Part shown: one piece after another, positions 49,284-57,521 of the stretch
Layout of the letters: every line of letters starts with the position of its first letter
Position numbering within the stretch: position 1 is the stretch's first letter
Source of the DNA: Streptomyces pseudovenezuelae
GTDB taxonomy: Bacteria > Actinomycetota > Actinomycetes > Streptomycetales > Streptomycetaceae
Direction of reading: 5' to 3'
Length of the DNA stretch: 64,000 nt
Assembly: GCF_001513955.1 (NCBI RefSeq)
Contig: NZ_KQ948146.1
Coordinates: 222,476 to 286,475, forward strand
Program-made: the position numbers and the translations under genes
Notes under the pieces: generated by a model
Seen by the model: the letters and a program-made list of their open reading frames with translations, nothing else
Databases searched by the model: none
What the model was told of the DNA's origin: nothing

Positions 49284-49994
49284 TCAGCCGCCGAGCATGC
49301 CCGGCAGGGTGAGGGCACCGAGCACGGTGGTGCCGACCAGTACCCACGCCACATAGTCGCCGATGTGCCCGGACTGCAGGCGCCGCAGCCACAGCGCCCG
49401 GTCCGGTGCGGCGAACGCCTTCGGGCGGGCGACGGCGAGGAGGGCGAGGACCCCGGCCAGCAGGGTCGACACCAGACCCAGCAGGACGCCGGCCGGGGTC
49501 CAGTGCACGGAGGTGAACACGCCCGCCGATCCGGTCTCGTTGACGGAGCGCGCGACCACCTTCGCGAAACCGGGGGCCACGCCCACGGTGAGGGCCCCGG
49601 CGAGCAGTACGGCGGGCACCGCGGTCATGGTCTCCGGGATGCGGCGGAGCCGGTGCCGGGTCTCGGGCCGCTCGCCGGAGCCGGTCGTCTCGTACCCGGA
49701 ACCGGTCTCGGGCCGGCCCCAGGCGCTCGGCGGGTCCTCGGCCAGTTCGTCGGCGAGCAGCCGGGCGAAGACGAGCGTGCCGACCGGGCCGAGCAGGGCG
49801 AGGACCAGGGCGAGATCGACGTAGGAGGGACGGTCGTAGCCCTGCGAGAGCAGCAGGAGGGCGGGGCAGGCGAACGCGGTGCACAGGTTCTGCGCCACGA
49901 CCCGGCGCCTGAGCGGCCCGGTGGCGACGCCCCACACGGTGGCGCCCACTCCCCCGCCGAGGAGGACGGCCGCCGCGAGGATCCAGCCGTTCAC
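49284..49994 (-). CDS. MrpF-like membrane protein with NuoL-like C-terminal tail
   Basis: A 236-residue membrane protein. Residues 1-95 look like MrpF/MnhF of multisubunit Na+/H+ antiporters: GPLRRRVVAQNLCTAFACPALLLLSQGYDRPSYVDLALVLALLGPVGTLVFARLL. A polar linker (PETGSGYETTGSGERPETRHR) leads to three more helices whose end, ALWLRRLQSGHIGDYVAWVLVG, resembles the C-terminus of NuoL/HyfB-type proton subunits. It appears to be a fusion or relic. The GTG overlaps the upstream MrpE-like stop by four bases. No large A or D antiporter subunit is nearby. Confidence 0.68.
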   Translation of the reverse strand: MNGWILAAAVLLGGGVGATVWGVATGPLRRRVVAQNLCTAFACPALLLLSQGYDRPSYVDLALVLALLGPVGTLVFARLLADELAEDPPSAWGRPETGSGYETTGSGERPETRHRLRRIPETMTAVPAVLLAGALTVGVAPGFAKVVARSVNETGSAGVFTSVHWTPAGVLLGLVSTLLAGVLALLAVARPKAFAAPDRALWLRRLQSGHIGDYVAWVLVGTTVLGALTLPGMLGG

Positions 49995-50275
49995 CGTCCG
50001 GTCACCGCCCGCCGGGCGGCCCGGGCGGCGAGGGCGCCGAGGCAGGCGACGGCCGCGCCGATCGCGAGTTCCAGGGTGTCCACGGTGCTGATGAACACGA
50101 GCCAGAGCACGCCGAGCGCGGCCCACCAGCCGAAAAGTTCGGCCGTGGCGAGGAGTGTCGTACGTCCGTTGATGCGCCACCTCCTGCGAACCACAGCCCG
50201 ACGCGCGCGGTATTCGGCCCGGAGTGCCCCGAGCGTACGAAGAGAAACCGAAGGCCGGTCGGTGTGCGGCGGCAT
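49991..50275 (-). CDS. Small membrane protein, MrpE-like
   Basis: A 94-residue protein with a basic N-terminal half (ALRAEYRARRAVVRRRWRINGRT) and two membrane helices (about 42-60 and 66-86; WWAALGVLWLVFISTVDTLELAIGAAVACLGALAARA). The helix pair resembles the start of MrpE. Its stop overlaps the MrpF-like start (GTGA), so they are coupled. The start codon is uncertain because no ribosome site precedes the ATG at 50275. Confidence 0.6.
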   Translation of the reverse strand: MPPHTDRPSVSLRTLGALRAEYRARRAVVRRRWRINGRTTLLATAELFGWWAALGVLWLVFISTVDTLELAIGAAVACLGALAARAARRAVTGR

Positions 50276-50335
50276 TGTCGGGCGGGTCAGGGGTAAGCGC
50301 CCTACGACACAGGGAAGTTCAAGAGTGGAGGACCA

Positions 50336-50884
50336 ATGGTCTGGGCGCCCTCACGTTCGCGAGCGGGGTCAGAAAGCGGCACCGTCAAGAACGAGCGCGC
50401 GGCGAAGCCCGCCCGCCCCCGGCGAGATCCGCTCTCCCTCATTGTCCGTTTCGTGGCGATGCTGTTCGCGTTCGTGTTCATGGTGGCGTTCGCCGTCGTC
50501 CTGGCCCGGCTGACCCTCGAACCGTCGCCCGCGTCGGTGGATCTGACGCACACCAACCTGCACCCCGGCGCCTCGCTCAAGGCCTATCTGGACCAGCCCG
50601 AGATGCGGGACGCCTTCAAGCAGATCGGCGGGAACATCCTGCTGGGCGTCCCGTTCGGCATCCTGGTCCCGATCATCGCCCCGAAGACCCGTGGGCTGCT
50701 GCGGATCCTGCTGCTGACGGCCGTGGTGATGCTGCTGGTGGAGTTCGCGCAGGGTGCGCTGGTGGAGGGACGGGCCTTCGACGTGGACGACGTCATCCTG
50801 AACACCTCCGGTGCCCTGATCGGCTATCTGCTGCTGGGGCGGCGCATCAGCCGGGCCGTCCACAAGCCCGCGAAGAAGGCGTAG
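50336..50884 (+). CDS. VanZ-family membrane protein
   Basis: A 182-residue membrane protein of the VanZ family. Four helices are visible (about 36-60, 95-115, 120-140, 155-170), with the conserved segments GGNILLGVPFGILVPI and VEFAQGALVEGRAFDVDDVILNTSGALIGYLL. The acidic ExxQ and FDxDDxxxNxxG motifs are intact. VanZ proteins affect teicoplanin tolerance in enterococci, but most Streptomyces copies have no known role. ATG 50336 follows GTGGAGGACC. Confidence 0.9.
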   Translation: MVWAPSRSRAGSESGTVKNERAAKPARPRRDPLSLIVRFVAMLFAFVFMVAFAVVLARLTLEPSPASVDLTHTNLHPGASLKAYLDQPEMRDAFKQIGGNILLGVPFGILVPIIAPKTRGLLRILLLTAVVMLLVEFAQGALVEGRAFDVDDVILNTSGALIGYLLLGRRISRAVHKPAKKA

Positions 50885-50908
50885 AAGGACCGGGATTCGC
50901 CCGACTTC

Positions 50909-50954
50909 TGGTCTGTACCAAGGTATTGACGACCCCTTACCTCACTCCTTAAAT
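50909..50954 (+). promoter_or_regulatory. GH16 promoter with a DasR-like palindrome
   Basis: TTGACG (50926-50931) and TTAAAT (50949-50954) are 17 bases apart, a very good housekeeping promoter. Just before the -35, TGGTCTGTACCA (50909-50920) matches the core of the DasR site TGGTCTAGACCA at 10 of 12 bases. A GntR-type regulator of chitin/glucan use may bind there. Confidence 0.65.
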
Positions 50955-50995
50955 CAAGAGGCGACACCTTCACCCCCCACCTCGAAGGATGAGCC

Positions 50996-52216
50996 GTGGC
51001 CGCCTCACGCCTGCTGCGCGGATGTCTCCTCGCCGCCCTGTCGTCCGTCCTCCTCGTCTCCGGCACCGCGCACGCGGATCCGCCCGCCGTCTCCGCCGCC
51101 GCGGTGACGTTCTCCGACACCTTCGACGGGCCCGCCGGAGCCGCGGTCGACTCCTCGAAGTGGCAGATCGAGACCGGCGACAACGTCAACAACCACGAAC
51201 GGCAGTACTACACGTCGGGCACCAGGAACGCCGCGCTCGACGGCCAGGGACACCTGGTGATCACCGCGCGCAAGGAGAACCCGGCGAACTACCAGTGCTG
51301 GTACGGCACCTGCCAGTACACCTCGGCCCGGCTGAACACCTCCGGGAAGTTCACCGCGCAGTACGGGCACGTCGAGGCGCGGATGAAGATCCCGCGCGGG
51401 CAGGGTATGTGGCCCGCGTTCTGGATGCTCGGCACGCCCGTCAACTGGCCGGACTCGGGCGAGATCGACATCATGGAGAACGTCGGCTTCGAGCCCTCGA
51501 CCGTGCACGGCACCCTCCACGGCCCCGGCTACTCCGGCTCGGGCGGCATAGGCGCCGGCTACTCCCTGCCGAACGGGCAGGCCTTCGCGGACGCCTTCCA
51601 CACCTTCGCCGTCGACTGGGCGCCCGACTCGATCACCTGGTCCGTGGACGGGACGGTCTACCAGCGGCGCACCCCCGCCGACCTGGGCGGCCGCACCTGG
51701 GTCTTCAACAAGCCGTTCTTCCTGATCCTCAACCTCGCGGTCGGCGGCTACTGGCCCGGCGACCCGGACGCCTCCACGGCCTTCCCACAGCAACTCGTGG
51801 TGGACCATGTGTCGGTCACCACCGGCGACACGGCGACCGGGGCGGCGATCCGGGGTCTGGCCGGCAAGTGCGTGGACGTGGCCGGCGCGAACCCCGCGAA
51901 CGGGACCGCCGTACAGCTCTACGACTGCAACGGCACCGCCGCCCAGCAGTGGACCGTCGGCTCCGACGGCACGGTCCGCGCGCTCGGCAAGTGTCTGGAC
52001 GCGGCGGCCGGCGGCACCGCGGACGGGACGGCCGTCCAGCTCTACGACTGCAACGGCTCCGGGGCCCAGCGCTGGACCGTCACGGGCGCACGCGACATCG
52101 TCAACCCGCAGGCCGACAAGTGCCTCGACGTGACCGGCAACAACTCGGCCAACGGCACCCGGCTGCAGCTGTGGACCTGCACGGGCGGCGCGAACCAGAA
52201 ATGGACGGTCGGCTGA
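50996..52216 (+). CDS. Secreted GH16 beta-glucanase with CBM13 (ricin-type) module
   Basis: A 406-residue secreted enzyme. The signal peptide is LLRGCLLAALSSVLLVSGTAHA. The GH16 domain (about 38-275) contains the catalytic motif SGEIDIMENVG (nucleophile and acid Glu about residues 157 and 162) and WPAFWML. The C-terminal CBM13 beta-trefoil (about 282-406) shows three units with CVDVAGANPANGTAVQLYDC, CLDAAAGG...LYDC and CLDVTGNN...LWTC, each ending in a QxW-type motif (QQW, QRW, QKW). Its likely action is laminarinase-type cleavage of beta-1,3-glucan. The GTG at 50996 follows GAAGGATGAG. Confidence 0.95.
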   Translation: MAASRLLRGCLLAALSSVLLVSGTAHADPPAVSAAAVTFSDTFDGPAGAAVDSSKWQIETGDNVNNHERQYYTSGTRNAALDGQGHLVITARKENPANYQCWYGTCQYTSARLNTSGKFTAQYGHVEARMKIPRGQGMWPAFWMLGTPVNWPDSGEIDIMENVGFEPSTVHGTLHGPGYSGSGGIGAGYSLPNGQAFADAFHTFAVDWAPDSITWSVDGTVYQRRTPADLGGRTWVFNKPFFLILNLAVGGYWPGDPDASTAFPQQLVVDHVSVTTGDTATGAAIRGLAGKCVDVAGANPANGTAVQLYDCNGTAAQQWTVGSDGTVRALGKCLDAAAGGTADGTAVQLYDCNGSGAQRWTVTGARDIVNPQADKCLDVTGNNSANGTRLQLWTCTGGANQKWTVG

Positions 52217-52225
52217 GCCCGCGGG

Positions 52226-52462
52226 TCAGTGCCGGGTCCAGGTGAACTTGTCGCCGCCCACCCAGCGCACCACCTCGGGGTCGTCGAGGTCGTGGACGGT
52301 GATGCCGAAGGCGGCGGCCGCCTCCAGCACGTCGGTGACGGCCCTCGCCTCGCCGACCACTTCCCCGTCGATCTCGACGATCCGGAAGGGCGGAGTGGTC
52401 GGCTGGACCCCGAGCACGATGATCCGCGGGTGGGCGATGTGCGGGCTCGCGATTTCGGTCAT
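52226..52462 (-). CDS. Small conserved hypothetical protein
   Basis: A 78-residue acidic protein, PRIIVLGVQPTTPPFRIVEIDGEVVGEARAVTDVLEAAAAFGITVHDLDDPEVVRWVGGDKFTWTRH, with predicted beta-beta-alpha-beta order and no known domain. There is no ribosome site before the ATG, but TACGCT lies about 12 bases upstream, so the gene may be leaderless. Codon use is typical of the genome. Convergent with the glucanase gene, nine bases away. Confidence 0.72.
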   Translation of the reverse strand: MTEIASPHIAHPRIIVLGVQPTTPPFRIVEIDGEVVGEARAVTDVLEAAAAFGITVHDLDDPEVVRWVGGDKFTWTRH

Positions 52463-52684
52463 GGAACGAGCGTAGAACGCATCCCGCGGAAGGGAGAGGC
52501 GGACACCGTCCGCCGAACGGGGCGAGGACCGCCCTGGTGGTGGCCGCCCTCGCGCACGGTCGGGTCGGCGGGCGGGGCGCGGATGCCGGCGAGCGCGTCC
52601 CGGACGGTGCCGGGCTCACCCTCGGAACGCCCGCCCGTCGTGCGGCCTCCGGACGCCTGGGGAACTCTGGAGGTGGAGGTGGCG

Positions 52685-53713
52685 ATGGATCCCGTCGAGG
52701 CCCTGGAACGGATCGCCTTCCTGCTGGAGCGGTCCCTGGCACCGACGTACCGCGTCCGTGCCTTCCGTACGGCGGCCCGGGTGCTGACCGGGCTGCCCGC
52801 GGACGAGGTGCGCGAGCGCGCGGAGGCCGGCTCGCTGGAGTCACTCAAGGGCATCGGCCCGAAGACGGCACAGGTGGTGCGCGAGGCGCTGGCCGGAGGC
52901 GTGCCCGGCTACCTGCGGAAGCTGGAGGAGGAGCCCGCCGCGCCCCGGGCCGAGGGCGGCGAGGAACTGCGGGCGCTGCTGCGCGGCGACTGCCATCTGC
53001 ACTCCGACTGGTCGGACGGCGGCAGCCCGATCGAGGAGATGGGCCGCACCGCGGCGGAGCTCGGCCACGAGTGGGCGGTGCTGACCGACCACTCGCCCCG
53101 GCTGACCGTGGCCCGGGGGCTGTCCCCGGAGCGGCTGCGGGAGCAGCTGGACGTGGTGGCGGCGCTCAACGAGACCTGGGCGCCCTTCCGGCTGCTCACC
53201 GGCATCGAGTGCGACATCCTCGACGACGGCTCCCTGGACCAGGAGCCCGAACTCCTGGACCGCCTGGACGTGGTGGTCGTGTCCGTGCACTCCAAGCTGC
53301 GCATGGACGCCCATGCGATGACCCGGCGCATGGTGGCCGCCGTACGCGATCCGCACGCGAACGTCCTCGGGCACTGCACGGGACGGCTGGTGACCGGGCG
53401 GGGGCGGCCCGAGTCGGAGTTCGACGCGGACGAGGTGTTCGCCGCGTGCGCCGAGTCGGGCACGGCGGTGGAGATCAACAGCCGCCCGGAACGCCTCGAC
53501 CCGCCCCGCCGGCTGCTGCGCCGGGCGGTCGACGCGGGCGTGCTGTTCTCCGTCGACACCGACGCGCACGCGCCCGGCCAGCTCGACTGGCAGATCCTCG
53601 GGTGCGCGCGGGCACAGGAGTGCGGGGTGCCGGCCGAGCGGATCGTGACCACCTGGAACCTCGACGACCTGCTGGCCTGGTCCCGGGACGGCCGGGTGCC
53701 GGCGCCCGAGTGA
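52685..53713 (+). CDS. PHP-domain protein with PolX-like helix-hairpin-helix N-terminus
   Basis: A 342-residue protein. Residues 1-80 resemble the 8-kDa/HhH DNA-binding part of family X polymerases (ALERIAFLLERSLAPTYRVRAFRTAARVL; LKGIGPKTAQVVREAL). Residues about 98-335 form a PHP metal-dependent phosphoesterase with CHLHSDWSDG, LTDHSP, GIECDI, VVSVHSK, LGHCTG, EINSRPERLDPP and SVDTDAH, so the metal ligands look complete. The nucleotidyl-transferase domain of PolX is absent. This suggests a DNA-end or repair nuclease, though unproven. GGAGGTGGAGG precedes the ATG at 52685. Confidence 0.9.
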   Translation: MDPVEALERIAFLLERSLAPTYRVRAFRTAARVLTGLPADEVRERAEAGSLESLKGIGPKTAQVVREALAGGVPGYLRKLEEEPAAPRAEGGEELRALLRGDCHLHSDWSDGGSPIEEMGRTAAELGHEWAVLTDHSPRLTVARGLSPERLREQLDVVAALNETWAPFRLLTGIECDILDDGSLDQEPELLDRLDVVVVSVHSKLRMDAHAMTRRMVAAVRDPHANVLGHCTGRLVTGRGRPESEFDADEVFAACAESGTAVEINSRPERLDPPRRLLRRAVDAGVLFSVDTDAHAPGQLDWQILGCARAQECGVPAERIVTTWNLDDLLAWSRDGRVPAPE

Positions 53714-53762
53714 CGAGCGCCTGAGGTGGTACCCGTGCGATCCGACAGGAAAGGAGCGGTCC

Positions 53763-54419
53763 ATGGAACGGGCGGCAGTGTTCGACGTCGACGGCACCCT
53801 GGTCGACACCAACCATCTGCATGTGACGACCTGGTGGGAGGCGCTGCGTCAGGCGGGCCACCGGGTGCCCATGCACGCCGTCCACCGGGCCATCGGCCTC
53901 GGCTCCACCGATCTCGTCGCGCATCTGCTCGGCGAGGACCGAGACAAGGACCAGGACGACGAGCTGAGCGCCGCGCACAAGGCCCTGTACGGGCAGTACT
54001 TCGACCGGCTGCCCGCCCTCCAGGACGCGGGCCGGCTGCTGCGGCGGCTGGACCACGAGGGCTGGCGGGTCGTCCTCGCCACCTCGGCGGGCGGGGCCGA
54101 GCTGTCCGCGCTGCGCCGGGCGATCTCCGCGGACGACGCGATCATGGCCACCGCGAGCGCCGACGACGTCGAGGAGGGCAAGCCCGCCCCCGAGCCCGTC
54201 GAGCACGCGCTGGAGCTGGCCGGGGTGGCCGCCGAGCACGCGGTCTTCGTCGGCGACACCGTCTGGGACATGCAGGCCGGCACCCGGGCGGGCGTGCGCT
54301 GTGTGGGCGTCCTGTGCGGCGGCATCCCCCGCGCCGACCTGGAGAAGGCGGGCGCGCAGGCGATCTACGACGATCCGGCCCAGCTGCTGGCATCCCTTGC
54401 GGACAGTCCCCTGGCATGA
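53763..54419 (+). CDS. HAD-superfamily phosphatase
   Basis: A 218-residue haloacid-dehalogenase-like hydrolase. Motif I is VFDVDGTLVDTN (nucleophile Asp 8), motif II VLATSAGG, motif III Lys in EEGKPAPEP and motif IV VFVGDTVWDM. The cap is helical, as in subfamily IA phosphoglycolate phosphatase or beta-phosphoglucomutase relatives. The start follows AGGAAAGGAGC. The substrate is a phosphorylated metabolite of unknown identity. Confidence 0.93.
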   Translation: MERAAVFDVDGTLVDTNHLHVTTWWEALRQAGHRVPMHAVHRAIGLGSTDLVAHLLGEDRDKDQDDELSAAHKALYGQYFDRLPALQDAGRLLRRLDHEGWRVVLATSAGGAELSALRRAISADDAIMATASADDVEEGKPAPEPVEHALELAGVAAEHAVFVGDTVWDMQAGTRAGVRCVGVLCGGIPRADLEKAGAQAIYDDPAQLLASLADSPLA

Positions 54420-54448
54420 CGTGCCCGACCGCACGGAACCCACAGCGC

Positions 54449-55618
54449 ATGACTGATGTGACACAAGCTCCCCGCCGGCAGCCCCGCCCCACACATGCTC
54501 TCCGGCAGAAGGCCGGCGCGCTCGGCCGGGCCGCCCGCGCGGCCTGCCGGGGGCCGGGGCGGGAGCGCGATCTGCTCGTGCAGTCGCTCAAGGCCTCGGC
54601 CGCCGCGATCCTCGCCTGGCTCGTGGCGGGCGTGTGGATGGGCGACCCGATGGCCCTCATGGCGCCCTGGGTGGCGGTGGTGCTGGTCCAGGCCACCGTG
54701 TACAGCTCGCTGGTCCAGGCCGCCCGGCAGCTCGCGGCGATCTGCTGCGGAACCGTGCTGGCGTCGGTGGCGCTGGCCGTCACCGGGAGCACCCTGGGCG
54801 CGGTGGCACTGTCCGTGCCGCTGCTGGTGCTCCTCGCGAACCTGCCGCGCTTCGGCGACCAGGGGATCTACGGCGCCACCACCGCGCTGTTCACCCTCTC
54901 CACCAGCACGGTCGGGGCGTCCGCCGTCGGCCACCGGGTGGGACAGGCCGCGCTCGGCGCGGTCATCGGTGTCGCGGTGAACGCGTTCGTGTTCCCGCCG
55001 GTCCATCTGCGGGACGTACGGGAGAATCTCGCCGCGCTGGCCCGGGAGGCGGGCGACGTCCTGCACACCGTGGCCGGTGATCTGCGCGACGGCGAGTGGG
55101 ACACCCAGGGCTGGTCGTACGCCTCGGCCCGGCTGGAGCGCCGGCTGGGGGCGCTGCGGTCCGCCCGCGGCTGGAGCCGGGAGAGCCTGCGGCTGACGGC
55201 CACCCCGCTGCGTGCCGTACGACGGCCGCCCGCGGCGCTGCCGTCGGAGGAGGACGACGAACGCTGGAGCCGTGTCACCGGGCACATCCGCGCGCTCACC
55301 CGCACCCTGACCGTGGCCGCCGACGAGGACCGCGCCCCCGCTCCGCCCGCCGGGCCGGTTCTCGACGCGTACGCCGATCTCCTGCAGCTGATCGGCGACG
55401 CCTGCCACGCGGAGGGCGACCGGCTGCTCGCGGCCGGCGGCGCGGCCGGCCCGGACGACCACGCCGAGGCGGCGATGCGGGAGCTGCGCGGTCAGCTCCA
55501 GGAGGGGCTGCGGGAGCACGCCGGGCACGGGCCCGAGGGGACGACCGTGCTGGGGACCCTGCTGCTGCAGGCCGAGAACCTGTGGAGCGACACCGTGCCG
55601 ACCCGTCGGGGCGGGTGA
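54449..55618 (+). CDS. FUSC/aromatic-acid-exporter-like membrane protein
   Basis: A 389-residue membrane protein. Residues about 45-200 hold six close membrane helices (LKASAAAILAWLVAGVW, PWVAVVLVQATVYSSL, QLAAICCGTVLASVAL, VALSVPLLVLLANL, TALFTLSTST, ALGAVIGVAVNAFVFPPVH), the half-unit of the FUSC/ArAE family. The C-terminal 190 residues are a cytoplasmic helical domain. This single-unit form is common in actinomycetes and may dimerise to export aromatic acids, which is inference. It begins 29 bases after the HAD gene and may be cotranscribed with it. Confidence 0.88.
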   Translation: MTDVTQAPRRQPRPTHALRQKAGALGRAARAACRGPGRERDLLVQSLKASAAAILAWLVAGVWMGDPMALMAPWVAVVLVQATVYSSLVQAARQLAAICCGTVLASVALAVTGSTLGAVALSVPLLVLLANLPRFGDQGIYGATTALFTLSTSTVGASAVGHRVGQAALGAVIGVAVNAFVFPPVHLRDVRENLAALAREAGDVLHTVAGDLRDGEWDTQGWSYASARLERRLGALRSARGWSRESLRLTATPLRAVRRPPAALPSEEDDERWSRVTGHIRALTRTLTVAADEDRAPAPPAGPVLDAYADLLQLIGDACHAEGDRLLAAGGAAGPDDHAEAAMRELRGQLQEGLREHAGHGPEGTTVLGTLLLQAENLWSDTVPTRRGG

Positions 55619-55875
55619 CACACCTCACCCGGGAGCACGCCGAACGGCGGAACACCACAGGGTCGTTGCCCGTTGAACAGACCGTGGGTATGGATGGGAC
55701 AGTGTCCCCGGGCCTCACCTTTTGCCCACAGGGACGATCGTTCGGCTGAAGCCCTGTGGAGCCTTTCGCCGAGAGGCGACCGCCATCCGTACCCACCACT
55801 CGACCGCCCCGACCGTGATTCCCCCGTCCGGTCGGGGCTTCCTCCTGTCCGGGCCCGGTGCCCGGCGGGGCGCGC

Positions 55876-55906
55876 TTGACTTCGAGAGCACTCCAATTCG
55901 TAGCGT
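55876..55906 (+). promoter_or_regulatory. MerR-type promoter with 19-bp spacer
   Basis: TTGACT (55876-55881) and TAGCGT (55901-55906) are separated by 19 bases, the over-long spacing typical of MerR-activated promoters. The spacer holds the inverted repeat TTCGAG-AGCA-CTCCAA, with five of six arm positions paired. It lies 8 bases before the SDR ATG, so the transcript would be nearly leaderless. The cognate MerR gene is not adjacent. Confidence 0.72.
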
Positions 55907-55913
55907 TCCCGTC

Positions 55914-56873
55914 ATGAGCACTGCACAGCACAAGATCGGTTCGGGGTTCGGCGCCCACAGCACGGCCGACGACGTCCTCGCGGGCGTCGACCTGTCCGGC
56001 AAGCTCGCGATCGTCACCGGCGGCTACTCGGGGCTCGGTCTGGAGACCACCCGGGCGCTGACGAAGGCGGGCGCCCGGGTCGTCGTCCCGGCCCGGCGTC
56101 CCGACACCGCGTGGAAGGCCCTGGCGGGGCTGGAGGGCGTGGAGCTGGACGAGCTCGACCTCGGTGACCTGGAGAGCGTGCGCGCCTTCGCCGAGCGGTT
56201 CCTCGACTCGGGCCGCACGGTCGACTTCGTCATCGACAGCGCCGGGATCATGGCCTGCCCGGAGACCCGCGTCGGGCCCGGCTGGGAGGCCCAGTTCGCG
56301 ACGAACCACCTCGGGCACTTCGCACTGGTCAACCGCTTGTGGCCGGCCATCGAGCCGGGCGGCGCCCGCGTGGTCTCGGTGTCGTCGCGCGCCCACCACT
56401 TCTCCGGGATGCGCTGGGACGACGTCCACTGGCGGACCGGCTACGACAAGTGGCAGGCGTACGGCCAGGCCAAGACGGCGAACGTCCTGTTCGCCGTCCA
56501 CCTCGACCGGCTCGGCGCCGAGCGCGGGGTGCGGGCCTTCTCGCTCCACCCGGGCGGCATCCTCACCCCGTTGCAGCGCCACCTCCCCAAGGCGGAGATG
56601 GTGGAGCGCGGCTGGATCGACGAGCAGGGCAACGCGCTCAACCCCTCCGGCTTCAAGAGCCCGGAGCAGGGCGCGGCCACGCAGGTGTGGGCGGCGACCT
56701 CACCCCAGCTGGCCGAGATGGGCGGCGTCTACCTGGAGGACTGCGACATCGCCGAGCCCGCCGTCGACGGCGACCAGAGCGGCGGCGTCAAGGCGTGGGC
56801 AACCGACCCGGACCAGGCGGAGCGCCTGTGGACCCTGTCGGCGGAACAGACGGGCGTGAACGCGTTCGCGTGA
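55914..56873 (+). CDS. Short-chain dehydrogenase/reductase
   Basis: A 319-residue SDR of the WWOX/retinol-dehydrogenase-like group. The cofactor loop is AIVTGGYSGLGLETTRAL (about 34-51), the NAG-like motif is IDSAGIMA, the catalytic Ser lies in VVSVSSRAHHFSG, and Tyr-X3-Lys in AYGQAKTANVL. It probably reduces or oxidises a hydrophobic carbonyl or alcohol with NADP(H). ATG 55914 is directly downstream of the MerR-type promoter, suggesting induction by a xenobiotic or redox signal. Confidence 0.92.
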   Translation: MSTAQHKIGSGFGAHSTADDVLAGVDLSGKLAIVTGGYSGLGLETTRALTKAGARVVVPARRPDTAWKALAGLEGVELDELDLGDLESVRAFAERFLDSGRTVDFVIDSAGIMACPETRVGPGWEAQFATNHLGHFALVNRLWPAIEPGGARVVSVSSRAHHFSGMRWDDVHWRTGYDKWQAYGQAKTANVLFAVHLDRLGAERGVRAFSLHPGGILTPLQRHLPKAEMVERGWIDEQGNALNPSGFKSPEQGAATQVWAATSPQLAEMGGVYLEDCDIAEPAVDGDQSGGVKAWATDPDQAERLWTLSAEQTGVNAFA

Positions 56874-56876
56874 CAC

Positions 56877-57521
56877 GGGAAGGGGGCGGTGCCGGGGACC
56901 CTCGGTGGGGGCGGCGCCGGGGGGCAGGGCCCGCTAGACACGGCTGACGCCAACCCCGGGGTCGTGACTCGGTACGGGCTGACGCCCCCGGGACACGACT
57001 CACCTTGGGCTGCCCGGCCCCCGGAACACTGCCCGGCGCCCAGCCCTCGGGGCATCGCTCGACGCGGGTGCCCTCCAGAGCCCGAGGGCACCGCCGGCGC
57101 CCGGCCCGCCACGCCGCGCGACACAGCCGGCGCCCAGAGCCTCAGGCAGCGCTCACCACTACTGGTCCCCGGACCCCGGGACACCACTCAGCAGGGACGA
57201 CCCCGATTGCCGGGGCGCCGCTAGGCACGGCTGGCGCCCAGCCCCCGGGGGGCGTCGCTCGACGCGGGTGCCCCTCAAAGCCCGAGGGCAGCGCTCACCA
57301 CCGCTGGTCCCCGGACCCGGGACACCACTCAGCCCGGCCGCCGCCGACAGCCCGCGGCACGCTAGGCGCGGCTCGGCCGCACAGCTCACGCCGAGAGTTC
57401 CGACCCCCGTGCCACCACCCCGTCGGCGCCGAGAGGCTCTGATTCCTCCGGGCGGGGCCGGCGCCAGGGAGCGCCGCTCCCCCTTCGGTATGGCTCCCGA
57501 GCGTCGCGGGCCTCGGGGGCG
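56877..57521. repeat. Repeat-rich non-coding region
   Basis: About 645 bases with no credible gene, very rich in C and G and built from re-used blocks. TCGCTCGACGCGGGTGCCC occurs at 57055 and exactly 200 bases later at 57255. A block with GCGCTCACCAC, then CTGGTCCCCGGACC and GGGACACCACTCAGC, occurs at 57145 and 57287. CGCTAG-CACGGCTG-CGCC variants occur near 56933, 57220 and, more diverged, 57361. The mosaic order suggests duplications and shuffling, not simple tandem repeats. Many small inverted repeats (CCCGGGG) could fold. Confidence 0.7.
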
